This document shows positions 48,098 through 57,684 of a stretch of DNA of 64,000 bases, piece by piece. The notes below the pieces were generated by a model. That model was not told the origin of the DNA, did not search any database, and saw nothing but the letters and a program-made list of their open reading frames with translations. Location of the stretch: positions 62,001 through 126,000 of the forward strand of contig JAMXHR010000014.1 in NCBI GenBank assembly GCA_023955635.1. Reading direction: 5' to 3'. The stretch comes from Methanosarcina sp. ERenArc_MAG2. Lineage in GTDB: Archaea > Halobacteriota > Methanosarcinia > Methanosarcinales > Methanosarcinaceae. The translations under genes and the position numbers were made by a program. Within the stretch, counting starts at the first letter, position 1. Each line of letters begins with the position of its first letter.

Positions 48098-48652
48098 ATG
48101 TACGTGAAAAAATTGAATTTACTGGTTTTGTTAATTCTGGGAATAGTTGCTGCACAATTCATCTTTCCGGTTTCGGCCGGAGCTTCCTGCAAACAGGAAA
48201 ATGAGAGTCTCGGAACTGTCATAATCGCCACTGTTGAAGGGGATTCTCACACTTATGGGAAGGATAGTATTGCGACTGCGCTTGAGGAAGAAGGTTTTGA
48301 AGTAATTGATCTTGGAGACGGCGTTTCAGCTGAAAGTTTTGCTGCAAGCGCGAAAGAAAATAAAGCCGATTTTGTGTTCAGTTTCGCCTCTATGAGTACT
48401 ACAATGATCCGCCAGATCCAGATTGAAGAACAGCTCAAAGCTGCAGGGATCCGGGATAAAGTTATAACAGGTGTAGGAGGATCACTCATCACTCAGACCT
48501 GGGCCGACAGGATAGGAGCCGACATCTATGTCTCTGGCCCGGAAGACGCTGTTTCCAGGGCAAAATCGGCTCTACTAAAAAGTAACAATAGTCTTCCAAA
48601 AACCCGTAATTCAGCCAATGAAAGTGCCATTTGCAAAAGCCTTAACGTATAA
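48098..48652 (+). CDS. Exported corrinoid-binding (B12-binding Rossmann) domain protein
   Basis: 184 residues. ATG 48098 has a GGAGG site 7-8 bases upstream. A signal peptide (LNLLVLLILGIVAAQFIFPV, cleavage near SAGA) precedes a complete cobalamin-binding domain: TVEGDSHTYGKDSIATALEE with the base-off/His-on motif D49-x-H51-x-x-G54, then FEVIDLGDGVSAESFAASAK, FASMSTTMIRQIQIEEQLKA and GVGGSLITQTWADRIGADIY, all in the order seen in MtaC/MtbC/MetH domains. The helical cap domain that normally precedes it is absent. Known corrinoid proteins of this class are cytoplasmic, so export is unusual. Function unknown: perhaps surface corrinoid capture. Confidence 0.85.
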   Translation: MYVKKLNLLVLLILGIVAAQFIFPVSAGASCKQENESLGTVIIATVEGDSHTYGKDSIATALEEEGFEVIDLGDGVSAESFAASAKENKADFVFSFASMSTTMIRQIQIEEQLKAAGIRDKVITGVGGSLITQTWADRIGADIYVSGPEDAVSRAKSALLKSNNSLPKTRNSANESAICKSLNV

Positions 48653-48727
48653 ATTCTTAACTACCAAATCTTTGAAAAAGATCGGATTTTAAGAGGGAAG
48701 ATTTTTCCTTCCCTCCAATCTTTAGTC

Positions 48728-48847
48728 GTGTCCATGAGTTGTTGAAAATCGTACTCTTAAGACTCTTTTTACATGTTTCCAAAAATGAAGGTATATGTAT
48801 GTGAAGATATACTTGTTTTTCAGATTTGATCAATTATTCACGGACAC
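48728..48847. mobile_element. MITE family 4, copy 1
   Basis: About 120 bases between GTGTCCATGAGTTGTTGA and TCAATTATTCACGGACAC, an imperfect inverted repeat. No coding capacity. Confidence 0.65.
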
Positions 48848-48884
48848 TACCCGCTTTTTATTTCTCTCCTATTTTTCAGGAAAT

Positions 48885-48989
48885 GGGTGTGAGTTATTGA
48901 AAAACATAAGCAAAAAAATCTTTCTGTATTTTTTTCAAGTAGGTGAAACATACTCACTTTTTCAAAATTGATCAATAACTTACGGACAA
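48885..48989. mobile_element. MITE family 4, copy 2
   Basis: About 105 bases between GGGTGTGAGTTATTGAAAAA and TTGATCAATAACTTACGGAC, related to copy 1 directly to its left; one of the ends is more degraded. Confidence 0.6.
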
Positions 48990-50338
48990 CCTGTTTTTTT
49001 ATAACTGTTTTTCCCATTTTACTGTTTTTTCAGTTAAATTTCCGTAATTTTTTCTTTTCTTCCAATTCGCTGACAATATAGGAAATTTCAAGACAAAAAT
49101 ACATGCTTAGAATGACGATTTTCAGGACAGGAATTGATCTTTCGAGAGGCAATATTTTGTATTGTGCAAGGATTTGCTTGGTAGATCGTAAATCAAAAAT
49201 ACTTAATATCTCTGAAAGCAATCTCCATTTGTATCTTCGTTTATTGGGATAAGCGGAGGTTTCACAAACAAAAACCAGAGGAGGATTATTTTTCCTCCTC
49301 TATAAATTTTACGATATTTAAAGGGATAAAATCGAATTTAAGACAAAAATAAAATTTATTTTTGAAGGGGAAACTCAATTTAATATTTTTTTAGAGAATA
49401 AAACATTTATAGAACTGGTTATTTCAAACAATTTTTAAGGTTCCTACATTACTTCCATCTATCACCACTGTCGTATCAATAGTGAAATATCAGATAATAT
49501 CGATTACAACTATTCTAAATTCTTCAATCCTTAAGGATTTACGCGACGCCAGTGCATCGATTCCAAAGTAAATCCATGAACCTGAAATTTTGAATATATA
49601 AATGGATCAACGGATTTTATATTAAATAATGGATTTCTCTTGGAACCGATACACTGTAATCTGAGTAACGGGATATAAATCTAATAAAAAAGATAATAAG
49701 TTTGAGCCTTAAAGATAACATTGACAAAAATATCTATAAAATGGCTTCTATTAATACTGTTTTCACAAATTTGTCATAAGGAATGAGAAATAACAGTCAA
49801 AAGGAATACATTTTGTAATTTTCCTTCCGTCAGTTTGAACTTTTCCCGAATTCTTTTTAATTATTTTTCTGATCTTTAGATATTGATAAGATTTAATATA
49901 TGTAAAACTTATCCGGATTCAGTGGACAGTATTTTAGGCTGTTCTTTGCCATATTTCGTCTTTTTGTTACTTTTTAGCTAATGACTATTACCTAAAATAT
50001 TAGTCTTTTATATAAATAAAGTTAAATTGAGTTGAGATTACTTGTTTATATTCTTGAGGTGAGCAGCTGATATTTTTTGAGGCTATCGATATTTAAAATA
50101 TATTTGAATGATGTAGATTTGAATGATGTTTTATCTGCATTAATAAGTAAAGTATACTTTAGTTATTTGTGCGCGGTGTGATTTTCTTTTTCTTATTAAT
50201 CTGATCTCTTCATGTCTGCTGATGAAGAATTTAACGCTGAAATGTAAAGGGATTTGTTGCACGCAGCGTGCAGTCTCAAGATTATGTTATAATGTACTCA
50301 CAGCGCTAAAAAGTCAATTATTTTTTGGAGTAGGGATT
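48990..50338. other. Long intergenic region before the CobN-like gene
   Basis: 1.35 kb, AT-rich, no supported gene. It holds a family 5 element at 49551-49655 (AGTGCATCGATTCCAAA to TTGGAACCGATACACT). A decayed family 3 end (AAGGATTTACGCG) lies near 49532. TTGAATGATGT is repeated near 50105 and 50118. An open frame from 50222 is not favoured as part of the CobN-like gene because the ATG at 50339 has a GGAG site and begins the signal peptide. Confidence 0.5.
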
Positions 50339-53300
50339 ATGAAAGAAAAGTTGAAAAAAGAAAGAAACCATTTGAATAATAAAATTAAAGCTTCTGTATT
50401 GACATTTTTAATCTTTCTAATACTGTTTTCTACTTCTCCAGCGACCGGAAGTGTAGATCTTCAGTATGAACTTGTTGCCAACACTACCAGTGATGCTGAA
50501 GGCAACTACCTGCTTTCCGGCATTCCCGAAGGAAACTATACACTTGTTGCTCTTTACAACGAGGACAAATGGCGCCGGGCCGATGAACAAATTCAGGTTC
50601 GGAACGGAACGGATCTTTCGGTGAATCTTGACACCTCAAGCAGAGACATTGACGCAAACGAGTCTCAGATCCTTCTTGGCCTGCCTGGCAATGATGCTGG
50701 CCTATCCGGTAGTGCCAAAATCAGCGGGCTCACCCGCCAGAAACAAATGAATGCTGATACTGTACCTCTGGGTTTCACAGACGTTCTTTTGTTAAAGGAA
50801 GTTACAAAAGAAACTCAGGGCAACTCCAGAAACAACCAGCATCTGAACATTGCCATTGTGACCGGATACCGGAGCCATGAGCTCCCTCTCAAAGACCTGA
50901 TGGAAGAGCTCAACAACAACAGCAGCCTGAACCTTACTCTCAGTTGTTTTATGGCTGACTACGTGATGGAAAATGACGTTGACCTTAGTGAGATGGACAT
51001 TATCTACATCAATATGCTCAGCCCTTCAACCACCCAGAAGCTCACCCCCACGGTGGACGGAGCGATTGCTAACGGATGCGTGGTTCTTGATGACGATACC
51101 CTTCTGAATGAGAGCATCCCGCTTTCTGCAGACCGGATAGAAAGCTACAGGGAAAAACTGAACAACTACTGGCTTAACGGGGCTTACGATCAGAACAACT
51201 TGAAAAACCTTATATTCTGCATTGCTCACGACTGCTGCGGCAGGTCTGACCTTCTGTATGAGGAACCGCATACGCTTCCTGAAAGGGCGATCTACCACAC
51301 GAACATGAGCGATTACTTCACCGATTCTCTGGATACCTACCTTGCCTGGTATTCAAACCGAAGCGATGGAGGACATGTATACGATCCGGCAAAGCCTACA
51401 GTTGCAATTACTATGTACCAGAGCTATTTCCCCTTCCAGATTGAGCCCATTGATGCTTTGATCTCAGAACTGGAAGCCAGGGACTGCAATGTTATTGCCA
51501 CTTACGGATCTGACAATCTTTCCTCTGGAGTCTTTTTCAAGCAGGGGGATGAAGTCCTTGTGGATGCGATTATTTCTTTTACATACTTTGGCAACAAGTT
51601 TGATGCCGAAGAACTCGATGTGCCTGTAATTAACGGCATTGTTAACAATTACATGAACAGGACCGAGTATGAAGCCAGCAGTAGCCCGCTTCCTGCGGAT
51701 AAGATGATGAAGCTCGATTTGCAGGAACTCTGGGGAGCTATTGACCCGATAATAATGGCTGCAACGGAAATAGATCCCGAAACCGAGACTGAGACTTCCG
51801 CTTCTATAGATTACCAGGTAGACTGGCTCGTTGACCGCGTAGAAAGCTGGGTGAATCTCGGAGAAATTCCGGAGTCCGATAAAAAAGTTGCTATAATCTA
51901 TTATAATCACGGGGGAGGAAAGGATAACATAGGGGCTTCATACCTCGATGTCGTCCCCAGTTTGTCCGGCCTGCTTGACGATATGGCTACAGGCGGGTAT
52001 GCCCTGGATGAAAGCCAGGCTCCAAACGAGACCGAACTCCTGGACTTGATGCTTACGCAGGGTATCAACATAGGAACCTGGGCTCCGGGGGAACTCAAGA
52101 AGCTGGTTGATACCGGCAAAGTCGTGCTTGTTCCGGAAAGCACCTATGAGGGATGGTTCTCGGAGCTTCCTGAAGAGAGACGGCAGGAGGTCATTGATCA
52201 ATGGGGCCCGGCGCCAGGTGAGCTCATGGTCTGGGAAAATGAGAGTGGAAAATACCTCGTAATCCCCAGAATCGAGATAGGAGAAAACGTCCTTCTGGCT
52301 CCCCAGCCTTCGAGGGGCTGGCTTGATGACAGTGAGGCCCTTTACCATGATTCAGAATTGCCTCCTCACCATCAGTACATTGCTTTCTACCTCTGGCTAC
52401 AGCATTCCGAGGAAGAAGGTGGGTTTGGCAGTGATGCTCTGGTCCACTTCGGCAGGCACGGGACTCAAGAATGGCTGCCAGGGAAAGAGTTCGGGCTTTC
52501 GCGGTACGATTGGCCTTCTCTTATGATAGGGGATTTGCCAGTGATTTATCCTTATGTTATGGACGGGCTAGGTGAAGGTAATGAGGCAAAGCGCAGAGGT
52601 GGAGCAGTTATCGTCGATCATCTTGTCCCCCGATTCTTTCAGCAGGAAGTTATGGGGATTATGCAAACCTAAGCGAAGCTATCCTGAACTATGAACAGGC
52701 CGGAGCAGACGATTCTCTTAAATCGGCTCACAGGTCTGAAGTTTTAAATCTGACCCTGTCCCTTTCCCTCGATGAAGAATTCAATATGACAGAAGCTGAA
52801 AACAATGAGACTTACTTTAATACCACTTTCCTGGAAGGACTCGAAGCCCTGCTGGACGAGTACAAGAGCCAGTCCATGCCTTACGGCCTGCATATTCTGG
52901 GTACAAGTCCGAAGGGAGACCAGCTTGTGGGCATGGTAAACTCGATGCTCGGTACCGATTTTACTGATTCTGTTCACGAATTCAATGAAACCGAAGGAGC
53001 CCAGCTCTACCTGCTGGATCTGGTCCTGAACCAGGGAGTCAACTCTACAGCTGCTCAGATACAGGTGCTTGGGAAGGGCAACGAATCCGTCAGTACTTTC
53101 CTTTCCAGTGCGGAAGAATATGCTGCAAACCTGGCTCTTGGGGAAGAGGAAATCCAGCAGGTTCTCAATGCTCTGGACGGCAGGTTTATCCCCGGAAACC
53201 TGGGAGGCGATCCTGTTCGAAACCCGGAAACTCTGCCGTCTGGAAGAAACTTCTACGCTTTTGACCAGCGGATAGTGCCAACAGAAGCTGCCTGGACTCT

Positions 53301-54876
53301 CGGACAACAGATGGCTGACCAGATGCTTGAAGCTTATGTTGCCGAGCACGGGACCTACCCGAGAAAGGTAGCTTACGTCCTCTGGGCCGGGGAAACCACA
53401 AGGCATGAGGGGGTGATGGAATCGGAGATTCTCTACCTGCTCGGGGTCAAACCTGTATGGAACAGTGGCAGGGTAGTTGATGTGGAAGCTATTCCCATGG
53501 AAACACTGGGCAGGCCCAGAGTTGATGTGGTGATCCAGATCTCCGGCCTCTACAGGGACATGTACCCTGACAAGGTGCATCTGCTGGACAAAGCCATAAA
53601 ACTGGCTTATGCTCAGGAAGACTCCCCCAACTATGTCCGGGAAAATGCCGAAGCCATAAAAGCCTCTTTAATGAGTGAAGGTTCCCTTAATGAAAGTGAG
53701 GCACTTGATCTGGGACTGCTCAGGATTTTCGGGTCTGCGGACGGCGCATATGGCACAGGGCTTCCCAATGCGATATCTGCAAGTGATACCTGGGAGAGCA
53801 ATGAAACGCTTGCAAATCTTTACATCAGCAAGATGAGCAATGCCTACGGAGAAAATGTCTGGGGTGAAAATCTAAGGGACCTTTTCGAAAAGAACCTTAA
53901 AGATGTTGAGGCTACAGTGCACAGCCGGAGCACAAACCTCTATGGGACTCTGGATAATGATGATTTCTTCCAGTACCTGGGAGGGCTGAATCTTGCAGTC
54001 AGCTCTGTTTCGGGAGGAGAGTATCCTGATTCATATATTACGAACATGCTTACCGGTGGAGACGAGAAAGTTGAAACTTTGGGAAAGTTTCTCACGAGGG
54101 AATCACACTCCAGATATTTTAATCCTAAGTGGATTGAAGGTATGCAGGAACATGGTTATGCAGGGGCCAGAGAAATGTCAGATTTCGTTGAGAACCTCTG
54201 GGGCTGGGAAGCCACGAACCCGGATTTGATAAGTGATGATGTGTGGGATCAGGTGTATCAGACGTACACGGCGGATCAGGAACTCAGTGACTGGATTAAG
54301 CAGAATAATCCTTATGCTTATCAGTCTATGACCGCCCGGATGCTGGAGACAGCTCGCAAGGGCAACTGGGATGCCTCGGATGAGGTTCTCGAAAGCCTGG
54401 CTGCGGAATATGCAGAATCCGTAGTCGAAGATGGAGTCACCTGCTGCCACCATACCTGCGGAAATCCCCTTCTCAACAGCTATGTATCAGGCATGGTCTC
54501 GGTTCCAGGTTTTAGCGAAGCAATAGAAGAGGCTACACAGGAATCTATTGAGCAAAAAGAGCCTGAAAAACACAGCAACAGTGGGAATAAAGGAAGTTCG
54601 ACGCCTGTAATTCGGAGTGCGGGGAGCGGCAATCAGACTGTTGTAGAAAGTGATGCAGGGTACGGAACTGATTCTTCGGAACCTGCGCCCCAGGTCTCGA
54701 AATCGGCTGCTGACCCGGATTATGTTGAAGGCTATGAGATGCAGAAAGATTCTTCTGAAGAAAATGAAAATGAAGGTGGAGGTATGTCCTTCTCAGGTGC
54801 TGATATTTTCGGAATTCTTTTCGTGGTAGCAGCGGTTGGTGGAATTTATTTAGGGTTTTATAAAAAGAAAATGTAA
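50339..54876 (+). CDS. Cell-surface CobN-like chelatase-family protein, frameshifted as sequenced
   Basis: About 1,512 residues when one C is restored in the C5 run at 52627-52631. Order: signal peptide (SVLTFLIFLILFSTSPATGS), a short carboxypeptidase-regulatory-like beta segment (DAEGNYLLSGIPEGNYTLVA), the CobN/magnesium-chelatase-H body with HFGRHGTQEWLPGKEFGLSR and GEGNEAKRRGGAVIVDHLVP, a GVTCCHHTCGNPLLNSYVSG segment, a Ser/Pro-rich spacer and a C-terminal membrane helix (FGILFVVAAVGGIYLGFYKK). Cytoplasmic CobN inserts cobalt in cobyrinic acid a,c-diamide with CobS/CobT; here no CobS/T partner is visible and the protein faces outside. Surface chelation or tetrapyrrole binding is inferred. 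Confidence 0.85.
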
Positions 54877-54956
54877 AAATCCAGTGAAAAAAAGAGCTTT
54901 CATTTTATGCTCTTTTCTTTTTAATTTTTTTCTTTTACAAAAATATTAACTCAGAC

Positions 54957-55230
54957 TCACAATTTTGTAGCTATAACTGAAACCATATTGAAATATTTCC
55001 CACTCTCAGCTTCCATCATTCCAATATCTCTACGAGCATCGTTATCACACGAAAGCCAATCCTGCCAGGATTCTTTTAAGCAATTTAATTCTTTGCATTC
55101 TTTAATACTTACCAAATCAGAGTTTTTCCATAAATTATGCCACCAATCACATGAGTGTGGAATTAAATCCATATCATCACACCAGCATAGTACTAATTCT
55201 GCTGGAACTCCGACGGAAAACTGAAACTTT
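54957..55230 (-). pseudogene. Fragment related to the 24304 remnant
   Basis: Reads in one frame without a start FSVGVPAELVLCWCDDMDLI, PHSCDWWHNLWKNSDLVSIK, ELNCLKESWQDWLSCDND, YFNMVSVIATKL. The last 40 residues match the plus-strand fragment at 24360-24504. The upstream side meets the GC-rich repeat at 55236. I do not recognise the parent protein; W-, C- and D-rich composition suggests a small metal- or nucleic-acid-binding protein. Confidence 0.5.
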
Positions 55231-55235
55231 AAAAA

Positions 55236-55435
55236 TTAGTCCTCTTGAGCAAAGCGAAAAGGATCCCGTGCTGTTGCGATTACATTGCAACTCCCAGAAA
55301 ATCTCCGATTTCATGTACCTCGAAGCGTAATTCGATAAAAATAAGCAAGATTCTAAGCCATAAATAAGCCCTCTTGAGCGAAGCGAAAAGGGCCCCGTGC
55401 TCCCGAAGCGGAACTCGGGAAGCGGAACTCAGGCA
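55236..55435. repeat. Dispersed GC-rich intergenic repeat, copies 3 and 4
   Basis: CCTCTTGAGCAAAGCGAAAAGG near 55240 and CCTCTTGAGCGAAGCGAAAAGG with CCCCGTGCTCCCGAAGCGG and two AGCGGAACTC units at 55367-55435. Both repeat the pattern seen at 8757 and, inverted, at 15582. Directly past the hypE stop; may form the hyp transcript end. Confidence 0.7.
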
Positions 55436-55459
55436 ACTTCACTGGCATCGGGAGATTTC

Positions 55460-56506
55460 TCAGCACACCCTTGGGATTGGGTCTCCGGCGGGCACATCCA
55501 CATAACGCATGCCTCCGAAGCGGTTCCTGAGGATTACTTCTCCTTTATTGTCTGCGGTAACTTCTCCTATAACTGTAGCATTCCTGCCGTAAGGGTGCTG
55601 CCTGAGAATCGAAAGAACCTCTTCTTCAAAGCCGGATTTTACTCCGATAATTGCTTTTCCTTCGTTTGCAACCTCAAGGGGATCAAGTCCCAGCATCTCA
55701 CAGGCTGCAGAAACTGCAGGGTTGAACGGAATCCAGTCTTCTTCAATAAGGATGCCTGCTCTGGATTTTGCCGCCATCTCGTTCAGGGAGTTTGCAAGCC
55801 CTCCGCGTGTCGGGTCTTTCATTGCCGTAATTACAGGCTCTCCCTGCGGGGTTCTGAGCTTCAGGAGAGGCTCGATGAGTTTCCAGAGTGGGGCTGAGTC
55901 CGAGACCAGCTCGGTATCAAAGTCAAAACCTTCCCTGTGGGCCATAAGAGAGATTCCGTGATCGCCAATGGTGCCTGTGACAAGGATTTTGTCTCCGGAT
56001 TTAAGTCCCGAATCCCTGATAGGGTTATCTGTAATACCCAGGCCTGCAGTGTTCAGGATGATCGAATCCAGAGCCGTCTTTTCCATGGTCTTTGTATCGC
56101 CTGTGATTATGGGTACGCCAACTTCTGCTGCCGTCTCATCCATTGTTTTGATTATTTCTTCAAACTCCTTCAGTGAAAAGCCTTCAGGGACTATGATCGC
56201 ACAGGTAAGGGCAAGCGGCCTTGCTCCCATAACCGTAAGGTCATTGATGGTGCCTGCAACTGCAAGCCTTCCTATATTGGTGTCCGGGAAAAAGGCAGGC
56301 GTTATCACATGGCTGTCGGTAGTCAGCACGAGTTCGGATGCAGAATTAAAATTCTCAAGCCTTACAGTGGACCCGTCGTCAAGGCTTTCAAGCCCTATCG
56401 AACCTGCGCTTTTATTGCGGAAGTTTTTAAGGATTATCTCGCCTATAAGTGCCTGCATGACCTCGCCGCCTGCACCGTGCTCAAGAGAAATAGTATCGGA
56501 TTTCAT
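55460..56506 (-). CDS. hypE: Hydrogenase maturation carbamoyl-dehydratase HypE
   Basis: 348 residues with an AIR synthase-type ATP-binding fold: ISLEHGAGGEVMQALI at the start, DGSTV and DSHVITPAFFPDTNIGRLAV, and the C-terminal tail VPAGDPIPRVC. The last Cys carries the thiocarboxamide that HypE dehydrates to thiocyanate, giving the CN- ligands of the [NiFe] site. Last gene of the hypCDABE run, 60 bases after hypB. Full-length, no defects. Confidence 0.96.
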   Translation of the reverse strand: MKSDTISLEHGAGGEVMQALIGEIILKNFRNKSAGSIGLESLDDGSTVRLENFNSASELVLTTDSHVITPAFFPDTNIGRLAVAGTINDLTVMGARPLALTCAIIVPEGFSLKEFEEIIKTMDETAAEVGVPIITGDTKTMEKTALDSIILNTAGLGITDNPIRDSGLKSGDKILVTGTIGDHGISLMAHREGFDFDTELVSDSAPLWKLIEPLLKLRTPQGEPVITAMKDPTRGGLANSLNEMAAKSRAGILIEEDWIPFNPAVSAACEMLGLDPLEVANEGKAIIGVKSGFEEEVLSILRQHPYGRNATVIGEVTADNKGEVILRNRFGGMRYVDVPAGDPIPRVC

Positions 56507-56568
56507 CTAAGGCTCCTTTTGTCCGCTTTTAAATTCTATTAAATTGACCTTATTCTTTCAAATTGACC

Positions 56569-57231
56569 TTAATTACTCTGTGTTTTTAAAAGTCCAAGCT
56601 CGATGAAACTAATCCAGGTCTCAAGACTTTCCCAGTCATGCTTTGAAGTCAGGATAACTGGCACGTCAGGATTTAAGGAAAGGATGTCGTCTCTCATTTT
56701 CTCGGCATTAACATCAACTGCATGTGCAATGTCAACTTTGTTTATGATTGCAAGTTCTGCAGTTTTGAAAATCATGGGGTGTTTGAGGATGATGTCGTCT
56801 CCTTCAGTAACGCTCACGATTACAACCCTCAGATGTTCCCCAAGTTTGAAGTCCACAGGGCAGATCAGGTTGCCTACGTTTTCAATTATCAGGAGATCGG
56901 TATTTTCAAGATCGATTTCATCCAGGGCTTTTTCCACCAGCTTTGCGTCCAGGTGGCACTCTTTTCCCGTATTTAGAGGAATTGTGGGCACTCCGAGTTT
57001 TCTGAAACGGGAAGCATCCATTTCTGCGATCACATCCCCTGCGATCACAGCTATTTTATATTTTTCTTTGAGGTGCTGGATTGCCTCCTCTATTAGAGTG
57101 GTCTTCCCTGACCCTATTGCTCCCATAACATTTATTGAGAAGACCTGATGTTTGTCAAGTTTCTTTCTGTTTTTTTCGGCAAGTTTGTCGTTTGCTTTGT
57201 AGACATCGTGTCCCATATTGATTACATGCAT
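56569..57231 (-). CDS. hypB: Hydrogenase nickel-incorporation GTPase HypB
   Basis: 220 residues from MHVINMGHDVYKANDKLAEK; ATG codons at 57237 and 57243 and a GTG at 57246 are alternatives, with GAGTG at 57244-57248 as the only ribosome-site-like sequence. G-domain motifs: P-loop GAIGSGKT, IAGDVIAEMDASRF, GKECHLDA (with the metal-site Cys-His), ENVGNLICPVDF, and NKVD. It inserts nickel with HypA. No His-rich N-terminal stretch, as in other archaeal HypB. Confidence 0.95.
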   Translation of the reverse strand: MHVINMGHDVYKANDKLAEKNRKKLDKHQVFSINVMGAIGSGKTTLIEEAIQHLKEKYKIAVIAGDVIAEMDASRFRKLGVPTIPLNTGKECHLDAKLVEKALDEIDLENTDLLIIENVGNLICPVDFKLGEHLRVVIVSVTEGDDIILKHPMIFKTAELAIINKVDIAHAVDVNAEKMRDDILSLNPDVPVILTSKHDWESLETWISFIELGLLKTQSN

Positions 57232-57282
57232 TAACATAAACATCACTCGGGGGAATTACTTATTATTTTTATTAGCTGCGAT

Positions 57283-57684
57283 TCAATTTTCGTTTTCGGT
57301 TTCAATCTCTATGCTTTTAATGATCAGTTCTCTGCCGCCCGTGATACGGGCCTGCTCTCCGCAGATAGGGCATTTCATAGCAGCTACATAAGCAAGGAGT
57401 TCACTTTTGAGTTCACTACTTTCTCGTATCTGTTTTTCGTCCACTGTTCCCGTATATCCGCACTCGCATTCAAGGGATGGGGGCATCATTTCTACAACAA
57501 AATCCGCATCTTTGGCAATACTGTCATCTGCAATAGCCTTGAAACAGAAGCTAAGTTGTTCCGGATTAGTATGAGTCAACCTTCCCATCTGAAGGGTTAC
57601 GTGCTTAACTTCCGAGGCTCCGTGGGCTGTGGCAGTGGCTATTACCTGTTCTAAAATTTCACACGCAAGGGATAATTCATGCAC
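57283..57684 (-). CDS. hypA: Hydrogenase nickel-insertion zinc protein HypA
   Basis: 133 residues. MHELSLA gives the conserved Met1-His2-Glu3 nickel site. Zinc ribbon with the Cys pairs in LECECGYTG and MKCPICGEQ; the spacer between them is longer than usual. HypA partners with HypB in nickel delivery to the hydrogenase large subunit. Its start overlaps the end of hypD by 8 bases. Confidence 0.95.
   Translation of the reverse strand: MHELSLACEILEQVIATATAHGASEVKHVTLQMGRLTHTNPEQLSFCFKAIADDSIAKDADFVVEMMPPSLECECGYTGTVDEKQIRESSELKSELLAYVAAMKCPICGEQARITGGRELIIKSIEIETENEN

Noticed and set aside
52744..53580. 278-residue minus-strand frame within the CobN-like gene
   Set aside because: Complement of conserved coding sequence with no recognisable motif.
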